From positions 1 to 64,000 of the forward strand of contig CANTUR010002338.1 in assembly GCA_947683625.1 (NCBI GenBank): 64,000 nucleotides of DNA, in the 5' to 3' direction. This DNA comes from Mallotus nudiflorus. Taxonomy: Eukaryota > Streptophyta > Magnoliopsida > Malpighiales > Euphorbiaceae. The number at the start of each line of letters is the position of its first letter. Within the stretch, counting starts at the first letter, position 1. The position numbers and the translations under genes are program-made. The notes under the pieces were generated by a model. It was not told the DNA's origin. It saw only the letters and a program-made list of their open reading frames with translations, and made no database searches. Shown one piece after another: positions 25,571-37,005 of the stretch.

Positions 25571-28500
25571 ATGGGCCTAAACTTAGGTTTTTGGGCCCGA
25601 AAACATGGGTTTTTAGGCCCAAAGTTAAATCGCTACAGACGCAGTGTGTAGCGCCCATTATAGCCCTCTGAGTCAGCTTCGATTTGATATATTATGGGCC
25701 CCGTGGGTCAACCGATGCCGCCACGAACGTCCATTTGAAGCCCAAGTGCGCAAGCCCACTCTATCAAATCCATGGGCCTAAAAATGGGTTTTTGGGCCCA
25801 AAGACAAATCGCTATAGATGGGCTTTAGGGCCCGCACCATAGCCCTCTGAGTCAGCTTTGATTTGATATATTCTGGGCCACGTGGGTCGACCCATGCCGC
25901 CACGAACATCCATTTGAAGCCCAAGTCCCCAAACCCACTCTATCAAATCCGTGGGCCTAAACATGGGTTTTTGGGCCCAAAGATAAATCGCTATAGATTG
26001 GTTTTATGGCCCGCACTATAGCCCTTTGAGTCAGCTTCGATTTGATATATTATGGGCCCCGTGGGTCGACCCATACCGCCAAGAACGTCCATTTCAAGCC
26101 CAGGTGCCCAAGCCCACTCTATCAAATCCGTGGGCCTAAACATGGTATTTTGGGCCCAAAGACAAATCGCTATAGATGGGCTTTATGGCCCGCACTATAG
26201 CCCTCTGAGTCAGCTTCGATTTCATATATTATGGGCCCCGTGGGTCGACCCATGCCGCCACGAACGTCCATTTGAAGGCCAAGTGCCCAAGCCCACTCTA
26301 TCAAATCCATGGGCCTAAACATTGGTTTTTGGGCCCAAAGACAAATCGCTATAGATGGGCTTTATGGCCCGCACTATAGCCCTCGGAGTTAGCTTCGATT
26401 TGATATATTGTGGGCCCCGTGGGTCAACCGACGCCGCCATGAACGTCCATTTGAAGCCCAAGTACGCAAGCCCACAATCAAATCCATGGGCCTAAACTTA
26501 GGTTTTTGGGCCCGAAAACATGGGTTTTTGGGCCCGAAGTTCAATCGCTACAGACGCAGTTTGTACCGCCCATTATAGCCCTCTGAGTCAGCTTCGATTT
26601 GATATATTATGGGCCTCGTGGGTCAACCGATGCCGCCACGAACGTCCATTTGAAGCCCTAGTGCGCAAGCCCACTCTATCAAATCTATGGGCCTAAACAT
26701 TGGTTTTTGAGTCCAAAGACAAATCGCTATAGATGGGCTTTATCTCCTGTACTATAGCCCTCTGAGTCAGCTTCGATTTGATATATTATAGGCCCCATGG
26801 GTCAACCGACTCCGACATGAACGTCCATTTGAAGCCCAAGTGCGCAAGCCCACAATCAAATCCATGGGCCTAATCTTAGGTTTTTGGGCCCGAAAACATG
26901 GGTCTTTGGGCCCGAAGTTAAATTGTTATAGATGTAGTTTGTAGTGCCCATTATAGCCCTCTGATTCAGTTTTGATTGGATATATTATGGGCCCCGTGGG
27001 TCAACCGATGCCGCCACGAACGTCCATTTGAAGCCCAAGTGCACAAGCCCACTCTATCAAATCCATGGGCCTAAAAATGGGTTTTTGGGCCCAAAGACAA
27101 ATCGCTATAGATGGGCTTTAGGGCCCGCACCATAGCCCTCTGAGTCAGCTTTGATTTGATATATTCTGGGCCACGTGGGTCGACCCATGCCGCCACGAAC
27201 GTCCCTTTGAAGCCCAAGTGCCCAAACCCACTCTATCAAATCCGTGGGCCTAAACATGGGTTTTTGGGCCCAAAGACAAATCACTATAGATGGGTTTTAT
27301 GGCCCGCACTATATCCCTTTGAGTCAGCTTCGATTTGATATATTATGGGCCCCGTGAGTCGACCCATGCCGCCAAGAACGTCCATTTCAAGCCCAGGTGC
27401 CCAAGCCCACTCTATCAAATCCATGGGCCTAAACATGGGTTTTTGGGCCCAAAGACAAATCGCTATAGATGGGCTTTATGGCCCACACTATAGCCCTCTG
27501 AGTCAGCTTCGATTTGATATATTATGGGCCCGTGGTTCAACCGACTCCGCCACAAACATCCATTTGAACCCCAAGTGCGCAAGCCCACAATCAAATCCAT
27601 GGGCCTAAACTTAGGTTTTTTGGGCCCGAAAACATGGGTTTTTGGGCCCGAAGTTAAATCGCTACAGACGCAGTGTGTAGCACCCATTATAGCCCTCTGA
27701 GTCAGCTTTGATTTGATATATTATGGGTCCCGTGGGTCAACCGATGCCGCCACGAACGTCCATTTGAAGCCCAAGTGCGCAAGCCCACTCTATCAAATCC
27801 ATGGGCCTAAATATTGGTTTTTGGGTCCAAAGACAAATCGCTATAGATGGGCTTTATGGCCCGCACGATAGCCCACTGAGTCAGCTTCGATTTGATATAT
27901 TGTGGGCCCCGTGGGTCAACCAACGCCGACACGAACGTCCATTTGAAGCCTAAGTGCGCAAGCCCACAATCAAATCCATGGGCCTAAACTTAGGTTTTTG
28001 GGCCCGAAAACATGGGTTTTTGGGCCCGAAAACATGGGTTTTTGGGCCCGAAGTTAAATTGCTATAGACGCAGTTTATAGTGCCCATTATAGCCCTCTGA
28101 GTCAGCTTTGAATTGATATATTATGGGCCCCGTGGGTCAACCGATGCCGCCACGAACGTCCATTTGAAGCCTAAGTGCGCAAGCCCACTCTATCAAATCC
28201 ATGGGCCTAAACATGGGTTTTTGGGCCTACAGACAAATCGCGATAGATGGGCTTTATGGTCCACACTATAGCCCTCTGAGTGAGCTTCAATTTCATATAT
28301 TATGGGCCCCGTGGATCGACCCATGCCGCCACGAAGGTCAATTTGAAGCCCAAGTGCCCAAGCCCACTCTATCAAATCCATGGGCCTAAACATGGGTTTT
28401 TGGGCCCAAAGACAAATCGCTATAGATGGGTTTTATGGCCCGCACTATAGACCTTTGAGTCAACTTCGATTTGATCTATTATAGGCCCCGTGGGTCGACC

Positions 28501-28734
28501 CATGCCGCCAAGAACGTCCATTTCAAGCCCAGGTGCCCAAGCCCACTCTATCAAATCCATGGGCCTAAACATGGGTTTTTGGGCCCAAAGACAAATCGCT
28601 ATAGATGGGCTTTATGGCCCGCACTATAGCCCTCTGAGTCAGCTTTGATTTGATATATTGTGGGCCCGTGGTTCAACCGATGCCGTCACAAACGTCCATT
28701 TGAAGGCCAAGTGCGCAAGCCCACAATCAAATCC
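25571..28734. repeat. Single block-B counterpart of the duplicated 2.77/3.14-kb segment
   Basis: This holds one copy of the segment that is doubled in block A, flanked by the same long monomers (TTTTTAGGCCCAAAG at the left, GGGCCCGAAGTTAAATCGC at the right). It is 3,164 bp long, slightly longer than the complete A copy, chiefly because of one additional 22-bp unit at 28000-28049. Confidence 0.85.
28000..28049 (+). repeat. 22-bp nested repeat, triple register, block B only
   Basis: Registers are at 28000, 28022 and 28044, all GGGCCC. The matching block-A monomer (about 15060-15110) has only two, so this is an independent, later slippage event. Confidence 0.9.
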
Positions 28735-30026
28735 ATGGGCCTAAACTTAGGTTTTTGGGCCCGAAAACATGGGTTTTTGGGCCCGAAGTTAAATCGCTAC
28801 AGACGCAGTGTGTAGCGCCCATTATAGCCCTCTGAGTCAGCTTTGATTTGATATATTATGGGCCCCGTGGGTCAACCGATGCCGCCACGAACGTCCATTT
28901 GAAGCCCAAGTGCGCAAGCCCACTCTATCAAATCCATGGGCCTAAACATGGGTTTTTGGGCCCAAAGACAAATCGCTATAGATGGGCTTTAGGGCCCGCA
29001 CCATAGCCCTCTGAGTCAGCTTTGATTTGATATATTCTAGGCCACGTGGGTCGACCCATGCCGCCACGAACATCCATTTGAAGCCCAAGTCCCCAAACCC
29101 ACTCTATCAAATCCGTGGGCCTAAACATGGGTTTTTGGGCCCAAAGATAAATCGCTATAGATTGGTTTTATGGCCCGCACTATAGCCCTTTGAGTCAGTT
29201 CGATTTGATATATTATGGGCCCCGTGGGTCGACCCATACCGCCAAGAACGTCCATTTCAAGCCCAGGTGCCCAAGCCCACTCTATCAAATCCGTGGGCCT
29301 AAACATGGGATTTTGGGCCCAAAGACAAATCGCTATCGATGGGCTTTATGGCCCGCACTATAGCCCTCTGAGTCAGCTTCGATTTCATATATTATGGGCC
29401 CCGTGGGTCGACCCATGCCGCCACGAACGTCCATTTGAAGGCCAAGTGCCCAAGCCCACTCTATCAAATCCATGGGCCTAAACATTGGTTTTTGGGCCCA
29501 AAGACAAATCGCTATAGATGGGCTTTATGGCCCGGACTATAGCCCTCAGAGTTAGCTTCGATTTGATATATTATGGGCCCCGTGGGTCAACCGACACCGC
29601 CATGAACGTCCATTTGAAGCCCAAGTGCGCAAGCCCACAATCAAATCCATGGGCCTAAACTTAGGTTTTTGGGCCCGAAAACATGGGTTTTTGGGCCCAA
29701 AGTTAAATCGCTACAGACGCAGTGTGTAGTACCCATTATAGCCCTCTGAGTCAGCTTCGATGTGATATATTATGGGCCCCTTGGGTCAACCGATGCCGCC
29801 ACGAACGTCCATTTGAAGCCCAAGTGCGCAAGCCCACTCTATCAAATCCATGGGCCTAAACATTGGTTTTTGGGTCCAAAGACAAATCGCTATAGATGGG
29901 CTTTATCTCCCGCACTTTAGCCCTCTGAGTCAACTTTGATTTGATATATTATGGGCCCCGTGGGTCAACCGATGCCGACACGAGCGTCCATTTGAAGCCC
30001 AAGTGCGGAAGCCCACAATCAAATCC

Positions 30027-30205
30027 ATGGGCCTAAACTTAGGTTTTTGGGCCCGAAGTTAAATTGCTACAGATGTAGTTTGTAATGCCGATTATAGCCC
30101 TCTGAGTGAGCTTTGATTGGATATATTATGGGCCCCGTGGGTCAACCGATGCCGCCACGAACATCCATTTGAAGCCGAAGTGCGCAAGCCCACTCTGTCA
30201 AATCC
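30027..30205 (+). repeat. Long-type body without the 22-bp unit (179 bp)
   Basis: Block-B twin of 17083, with the same single-register head and length, so the state is inherited through the large duplication. Confidence 0.87.
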
Positions 30206-33163
30206 ATGGGTCTAAACATGGGTTTTTGGGCCCAAAGACAAATCGCTATAGATGGGCTTTAGGGCCCGCACCATAGCCCTCTGAGTCAGCTTTGATTTGA
30301 TATATTCTGGGCCACGTGGGTCGACCCATGCCGCCACGAATGTCCATTTGAAGCCCAAGTACCCAAACCCACTCTATCAAATCCGTGGGCCTAAACATGG
30401 GTTTTTGGGCCCAAAGACAAATCGCTATAGATGGGTTTTATGGCCCACTATAGCCCTTTGAGTCAGCTTCGATTTGATATATTATGAGCCCCGTGGGTCG
30501 ACCCATGCCGCGAAGAACGTCCATTTCAAGCCCAGGTGCCCAAGCCCACTCTATCAAATCCATGGGCCCAAACATGGGTTTTTGGGCCCAAAGACAAATC
30601 GCTATAGATGGGCTTTATAGCCCCCAATATAGCCCTCTATGTCAGCTTCGATTTGATATATTGTGGGCCCGTGGTTCAACCGATGCCGCCACAAACGTCC
30701 ATTTGAAGCCCAAGTGCGCAAGCCCACAAACAAATCCATGGGCCTAAACTTAGGTTTTTGGGCCCGAAAACATGGGTTTTTGGGCCCAAAGTTAAATCGC
30801 TACAGACACAGTTTATAGCGCCCATTATATCCCTCTGAGTTAGCTTCGATTTGATATATTATGGGCCCCATGGGTCAACCGATGCCGCCACGAACGTCCA
30901 TTTGAAGCCCAAGTGCGCAAGCCCACTCTATCAAATCCATGGGCCTAAATATTGGTTTTTGGGTCCAAAGACAAATCGCTATAGATGGGCTTTATGGCCT
31001 GAACTATAGCCCTCTGAGTCAGCTTCGATTTGATATATTGTGGGCCCCGTGGGTCAACCGACGCCGCCACGAACGTCCATTTGAAGCCCAAGTGCGCAAG
31101 CCCACAATCAAATCCATGGGCCTAAACTTAGGTTTTTGGGCCCAAAAACATGGGTTTTTGGGACCGAAGTTAAATCGCTACCGACGCAGTTTGTAGTGCC
31201 CATTATAGCACTCTGAGTCAGCTTCGATTTGATATATTATGGGCCCCGTGGGTCAACCGATGCCGCCACGAACTTCCATTTGAAGCCCAACTGTGCAAGC
31301 CCACTCTATCAAATCCATGGGCCTAAACATTGGTTTTTGGGTCCAAAGACAAATTGCTATAGATGGGCTTTATCTCCCGCACTATAGCCCTCTAAGTCAG
31401 CTTCGATTTGATATATTATGGGCCCCGTGGGTCAACCGACGCCGACACGAACGTCCATTTGAAGCCCAAGTGCGCAAGCCCACAATCAAATCCATGGGCC
31501 TAAACTTAGGTTTTTGGGCCCGAAAACATGGGTTTTTGGGGCCGAAGTTAAATCGCTACAGACACAGTTTGTAGTGCCCATTATAGCCCTCTGAGTCAGC
31601 TTTGATTTGATATATTATGGGCCCCGTGGGTCAACCGATGTCGCCACGAACATCCATTTGCAGCCCAAGTGCGTAAGCCCACTCTAACAAATCCATGGGC
31701 CTAAACATGGGTTTCTGGGCCCAAAGACAAATCGCGATAGATGGGCTTTATGGTCCACACTATAGCCCTCTGAGTGAGCTTCGATTTCATATATTATGGG
31801 CCTCATGGGTCAACCCATGCCGCCACGAAGGTCAATTTGAAGCCCAAGTGCCCAAGCCCACTCTATTAAATCCATGGGCCTAAACATGCGTTTTTGGGCC
31901 CAAAGACAAATCGCTATAGATGGCCTTTATGGCCTGCACTGTAGCCCTCGGAGTCAGCTTTGATTTGATATATTGTGGGCCCCGTGGTTCAACCGACGCC
32001 GCCACGAACGTCCATTTGAAGCCCAAGTGCGCAAGCCAACAATCAAATCCATGGGCCTAAACTTAGGTTTTTAGGCCCGAAAACATGGGTTTTTGGGCCC
32101 GAAGTTAAATTGCTACAGATGTAGTTTGTAGTGCCCATTATAGCCCTCTGAGTCAGCTTTGATTGGATATATTATGGGCCCCGTGGGTCAACCAATGCCG
32201 CCACGAACGTCCATTTGAAGCCCAAGTGCGCAAGCACACACTGTCAAATCCATGGGCCTAAACATGGGTTTTTGGGCCCAAAGACAAATCGCTATAGATG
32301 GGCTTTAGGGCTCGTACCATAGCCCTCTGAGTCAGCTTTGATTTGATATATCCTGGGCCACGTGGGTCGACCCATGCCGCCACGAACGTCCATTTGAAGC
32401 CCAAGTGCCCAAACCCACTCTATCAAATCCGTGGGCCTAAACATGGGTTTTTGGGCCCAACGTCAAATCGCCATAGATGGGTTTTATGGTATGCACTATA
32501 GCCCTTTGAGTCAGCTTCGATTTGATATATTATGGGCCCCGTGGGTCGACCCATGCCGCCAAGAACGTCCATTTCAAGCCCAGGTGCCCAAGCCCACTCT
32601 ATCAAATCCATGGGCCTAAACATGGGTTTTTGGGCCCAAAGACAAATCGCTATAGATGGGCTTTATGGCCCGCACTATAGCCCTCTGAGTCAGCTTCAAT
32701 TTGATATATTGTGGGCCCGTAGTTCAATCGACGCCGCCACAAACGTCCATTTGAAGCCCAAGTTCGCAAGCCCACAATCAAATCCATGGGCCTAAACTTA
32801 GGTTTTTGGTCCCGAAAACGTGGGTTTTTTGGCCCGAAGTTAAATTGCTACAGACACAGTTTGTGGCGCCCATTATAGCCCTCTGAGTCAGCTTTGATTT
32901 AATATATTGTGGGCCCCGTGGGTCAACCGATGCCGCAACGAACTTCCATTTGAAGCCCAAGTGCGCAAGCCCACTCTATCAAATCCATGGGCCTAAACAT
33001 GGGTTTTTTGGTCCAAAGACAAATCGCTATAGACGGGCTTTATCTCCCGCACTATAGCCCTCTGAGTTAGCTTCGATTTGATATATTGTGGGCCCCGTGG
33101 GTCGACCGACGCCGACACGAACGTCAATTTGAAGCCCAAGTGCGCAAGCCCACAATCAAATCC

Positions 33164-33342
33164 ATGGGCCTAAACTTAGGTTTTTGGGCCCAAAGTTAAA
33201 TCGTTACAGACGCAGTTTATAGTGCCCATTATAGCCCTCGGAGTCAGCTTTGATTTGATATATTATGGGCCCTGTGGGTCAACCGATGCCGCCACGAACG
33301 TCCATTTGAAGCCCAAGTGCGCAAGCCCACTCTATCAAATCC
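33164..33342 (+). repeat. Long-type body without the 22-bp unit (179 bp), block C
   Basis: ACTTAGG head followed directly by GGGCCCAAAGTTAAATCG. The matching monomer in C2 (near 39420) has the 22-bp unit, so the two C copies differ at this slippage site. Confidence 0.83.
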
Positions 33343-35748
33343 GTGGGCCTAAACATGGGTTTTTGGGCCCAAAGACAAATCGCGATAGATGGGCTTTATG
33401 GTCCACACTATAGCCCTCTGAGTGAGCTTCGATTTCATATATTATGGGCCCCGTGGGTCGACCCATGCCGCCACGAAGGTCAATTTGAAGCCCAAGTGCC
33501 CAATCCCACTCTATCAAATCCATGGGCCTAAACATGGGTTTTTGGGCCCAAAGACAAATCGCTATAGATGGGCTTTATGGCCCGCACTATAGCCCTCGGA
33601 GTCAGCTTCGATTTGATATATTATGGGCCCCGTGGTTCAACCGACGCCGCCACGAACGTCCATTTGAAGCCCAAGTGCGCAAGCCCACAATCAAATCCAT
33701 GGGCCTAAACTTAGGTTTCTGCGCCCGAAAACATGGGTTTTTGGGCCTGAAGTTAAATTGCTACAGATGTAGTTTATAGTGCCCATTATAGCCCTCTGAG
33801 TCAGCTTTGATTGGATATATTTTGGGCCCCGTGGGTCAACCGATACCGCCACGAACGTCCATTTGAAGCCCAAGTGCGCAAGCCCACTCTATCAAATCCA
33901 TGGGCCTAAACATGGGTTTTTGGGCCCAAAGACAAATCGCTATAGATGGGCTATAGGGCCCGCACCATAGCCCTCTGAGTCAGCTTTGATTTGATATATT
34001 CTGGGCCACGTGGGTCGACCCTTGCCACCACGAACGTCCATTTGAAGCCCAAGTGCCCAAACCCACTCTATCAAATCCGTGGGCCTAAACATGGGTTTTT
34101 GGGCCCAAAGACAAATCGCTATAGATGGGTTTTATAGCCCGCACTATAGCCCTTTGAGTCAGCTTCGATTTGATATATTATGGGCCCCGTGGGTCGACCC
34201 ATGCCGCCAAGAACGTCCATTTCAAGCCCAGGTGCCCAAGCCCACTCTATCAAATCCATGGGCCTAAACATGGGTTTTTGGGCCCAAAGACAAATCGCTA
34301 TAGATGGGCTTTATCTCCCGCACTATAGCCCTCTGAGTCAGCTTCGATTTGATATATTGTGGGACCATGGTTCAACCGACGCCGCCACAAACGTCCATTT
34401 GAAGCCCAAGTGCGCAAGCCCACAATCAAATCCATGGGCCTAAACTTAGGTTTTTGGGCCCGAAAACATGGGTTTTTGGTCCCGAAGTTAAATCGCTACA
34501 GATGCAGTTTATAGTGCCCATTATAGCCCTCTGAGTCAGCTTTGATTTGATATATTATGGGCCTCGTGGGTCAACCGATGCCGCCACGAACGTCCATTTG
34601 AAGCCCAAGTGTGCAAGCCCACTCTATCAAATCCATGGGCCTAAACATGGGTTTTTGGGCCCAAAGACAAATCGCGATAGATGGGCTTTATGGTCCACAC
34701 TATAGCCCTCTGAGTGAGCTTCGATTTCATATATTATGGGCCCCGTGGGTCGACCCATACCGCCACGAAGGTCAATTTGAAGCCCAAGTGCCCAAGCCCA
34801 CTCTATCATATCCATGGGCCTAAACATGGGTTTTTCGGCACAAAGACAAGTCGCTATAGATGGCCTTTATGGCCCGTACTATAGCACCCGGAGTCAGCTT
34901 CGATTTGATATATTGTGGGCCCCGTGGTTCAACCGACGCCGCCACGAACGTCCATTTGAAGCCCAAGTGCGCAAGCCCACAATCAAATCCATGGGCCTAA
35001 ACTTAGGTTTTTAGGCCCGAAAACATGGGTTTTTGTGCCCGAAGTTAAATTGCTACAAATGTAGTTTGTAGTGCCCAATATAGCCCTCTGAGTTAGCTTT
35101 GATTGGATATATTATGGGCCCCGTGGGTCAACCGATGCCGCCACGAACATCCATTTGAAGCCCAAGTGCGCAAGCCCACTCTAACAAATCCATGGGCCTA
35201 AACATGGGTTTTTGGGCCCAAAGACAAATCGCGATAGATGGGCTTTATGGTCCACACTATAGCCCACTGAGTGAGCTTCGATTTCATATATTATGGGCCT
35301 CGTGGGTCGACCCATGCTGCCACGAAGGTCAATTTGAAGCCCAACTGCCCAAGCCCACTCTATCAAATCCATGGGCCTAAACATGCGTTTTTGGGCCCAA
35401 AGACAAATCGCTATAGATGGCCTTTATGGCCCGCACTATAGCCCTCTGAGTCAGCTTCGATTTGATATATTGTGGGCCCCGTGGTTCAACCGACGCCGCC
35501 ACGAACGTCCATTTGAAGCCCAAGTGCGCAAGCCAACAATCAAATCCATGGGCCTAAACTTAGGTTTTTAGGCCCGAAAACATGGGTTTTTGGGCCCGAA
35601 GTTAAATTACTATAGATGTAGTTTATAGTGCCCATTATAGCCCTCTGAGTCAGCTTTGATTTGATATATTCTGGGCCACGTGGGTCGACCCATGCCGCCA
35701 CGAACGTCCATTTGAAGCCCAAGTGCCCAAACCCAATCTATCAAATCT

Positions 35749-36449
35749 GTGGGCCTAAACATGGGTTTTTGGGCCCAAAGACAAATCGCTATAGATGGGT
35801 TTTATGGCCCGCACTATAGCCCTTTGAGTCAGCTTCGATTTGATATATTATGGGCCCCGTGGGTCGACCCATGCCGCCAAGAACGTCCATTTCAAGCCCA
35901 GGTGCCCAAGCCCAATCTATCAAATCCATGGGCCTAAACATGGGTTTTTGGGCCCAAAGACAAATCGCTATAGATGGGCTTTATGGCCCGCACTATAGCC
36001 CTCTGAGTCAACTTCGATATGATATTTTATGGGCCCGTGGTTCAAGTGCGCAAGCCCACAATCAAATCCATGGGCCTAAACTTAGGTTTTTGGGCCCGAA
36101 AAACATGGGTTTTTGGGCCCGAAGTTAAATCGCTACAGACACAGTTTGTAGCGCCCATTATATCCCTCTGAGTGAGCTTCGATTTGATATATTATGGGCC
36201 CCGTGGGTCAACCGATGCCGCCACGAACGTCCATTTGAAGCCCATGTGCGCAAGCACACTCTATCAAATCCATGGGCCTAAACATGGGTTTTTGGGCCCA
36301 AAGACAAATCGCTATAGATGGGCTTTAGGGCCCGTACCACAGCCCTCTGAGTCAGCTTTGATTTGATATATTCTGGGCCACGTGGGTCGACCCATGCCGC
36401 CACGAACGTCCATTTGAAGCCCAAGTGCCTAAACCCAATCTATCAAATC
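35749..36449. repeat. 701-bp four-monomer unit inside C1, copy 1
   Basis: Monomers from GTGGGCCTAAAC at 35749 recur 701 bp later at 36450 (the frames at 35850 and 36551 match). Both copies carry the unusual CCCAATCTATC ending. The preceding long monomer (35548-35748) is chimeric: a long head followed by a tail with TTCTGGGCCACG, a variant otherwise seen on regular monomers. It probably marks a recombination point. Confidence 0.8.
35928..36069 (+). repeat. Deleted monomer (142 bp)
   Basis: This monomer reads GGTTCAAGTGCGC at about 36039-36051, where the sister monomer at 36629 reads GGTTCAACCGACGCC and continues to CCCAAGTGCGC. The 34 missing bases are flanked by the trinucleotide CAA on both sides, as expected for a microhomology or slippage deletion. 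Confidence 0.85.
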
Positions 36450-37005
36450 TGTGGGCCTAAACATGGGTTTTTGGGCCCAAAGACAAATCGCTATAGATGG
36501 GTTTTATGGCCCGCACTATAGCCCTTGAGTCAGCTTCGATTTAATATATTATGGGCCCCGTGGGTCGACCCATGCCGCCAAGAACGTCCATTTCAAGCCC
36601 AGGTGCCCAAGCCCAATCTATCAAATCCATGGGCCTAAACATGGGTTTTTGGGCCCAAAGACAAATCGCTATAGATGGGCTTTATGGCCCGTACTATAGC
36701 CCTCTGAGTCAGCTTCGATTTGATATATTATGGGCCCGTGGTTCAACCGACGCCGCCAGAAACGTCCATTTGAAGCCCAAGTGCGCAAGCCCACAATCAA
36801 ATCCATGGGCCTAAACTTAGGTTTTTGGGCCCGAAAACATGGGTTTTTGGGCCCGAAGTTAAATCGCTACAGACACAGTTTGTAGCGCCCATTATATCCC
36901 TCTGAGTCAGCTTCGATTTGATATATTATGGGCCCCGTGGGTCAACCGATGCCGCCACGAACGTCCATTTGAAGCCCAAGTGCGCAAGCCCACACTATCA
37001 AATCC
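36450..37005. repeat. Second copy of the 701-bp unit, truncated at the C1/C2 junction
   Basis: Monomers begin at 36450, 36629 and 36805 (long). This copy keeps the full 176-bp second monomer, which in copy 1 has an internal 34-bp deletion. After 37005 the order switches to the C2 series beginning ATATTGGGTTTTGGG. The 701-bp unit therefore overlaps the start of C2. Confidence 0.75.

Larger units (their letters stand above)
17994..30737. repeat. Block B: second copy of the ~12.7-kb segment
   Basis: Block B repeats block A monomer by monomer over 12,744 bp and shares private variants with it, for example GGGACCAAAGACAAATAGC at about 22990 (A: about 3906 and 7297), TTTCTCTCCC at about 21505 (A: about 2417) and a CATGGTATTTTGGG monomer at about 26150 (A: about 10455 and 13225). 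It contains one copy each of the segments that are doubled in A, and two copies of the 1,094-bp six-monomer unit that is single in A. Its sequence is clean, with few homopolymer indels, so it is the better reference for this segment. Confidence 0.9.
30738..36804. repeat. Block C1: ~6.07-kb segment, copy 1
   Basis: The segment starts at a long monomer with CAGACACAGTTTATAGCG and CATTATATCCC. Its monomers recur at +6,066 to +6,067 in C2 (30939 and 37006; 31293 and 37360; 31695 and 37761; 32431 and 38497). It shares subfamilies with A and B: CGCGATAG/TTTCATATATT monomers, GACCGACGCCGAC monomers and GTTAAAT long monomers. It has private variants such as AACATGCGTTTTTGGGCCC near 31885 and 35387. 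Confidence 0.82.
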
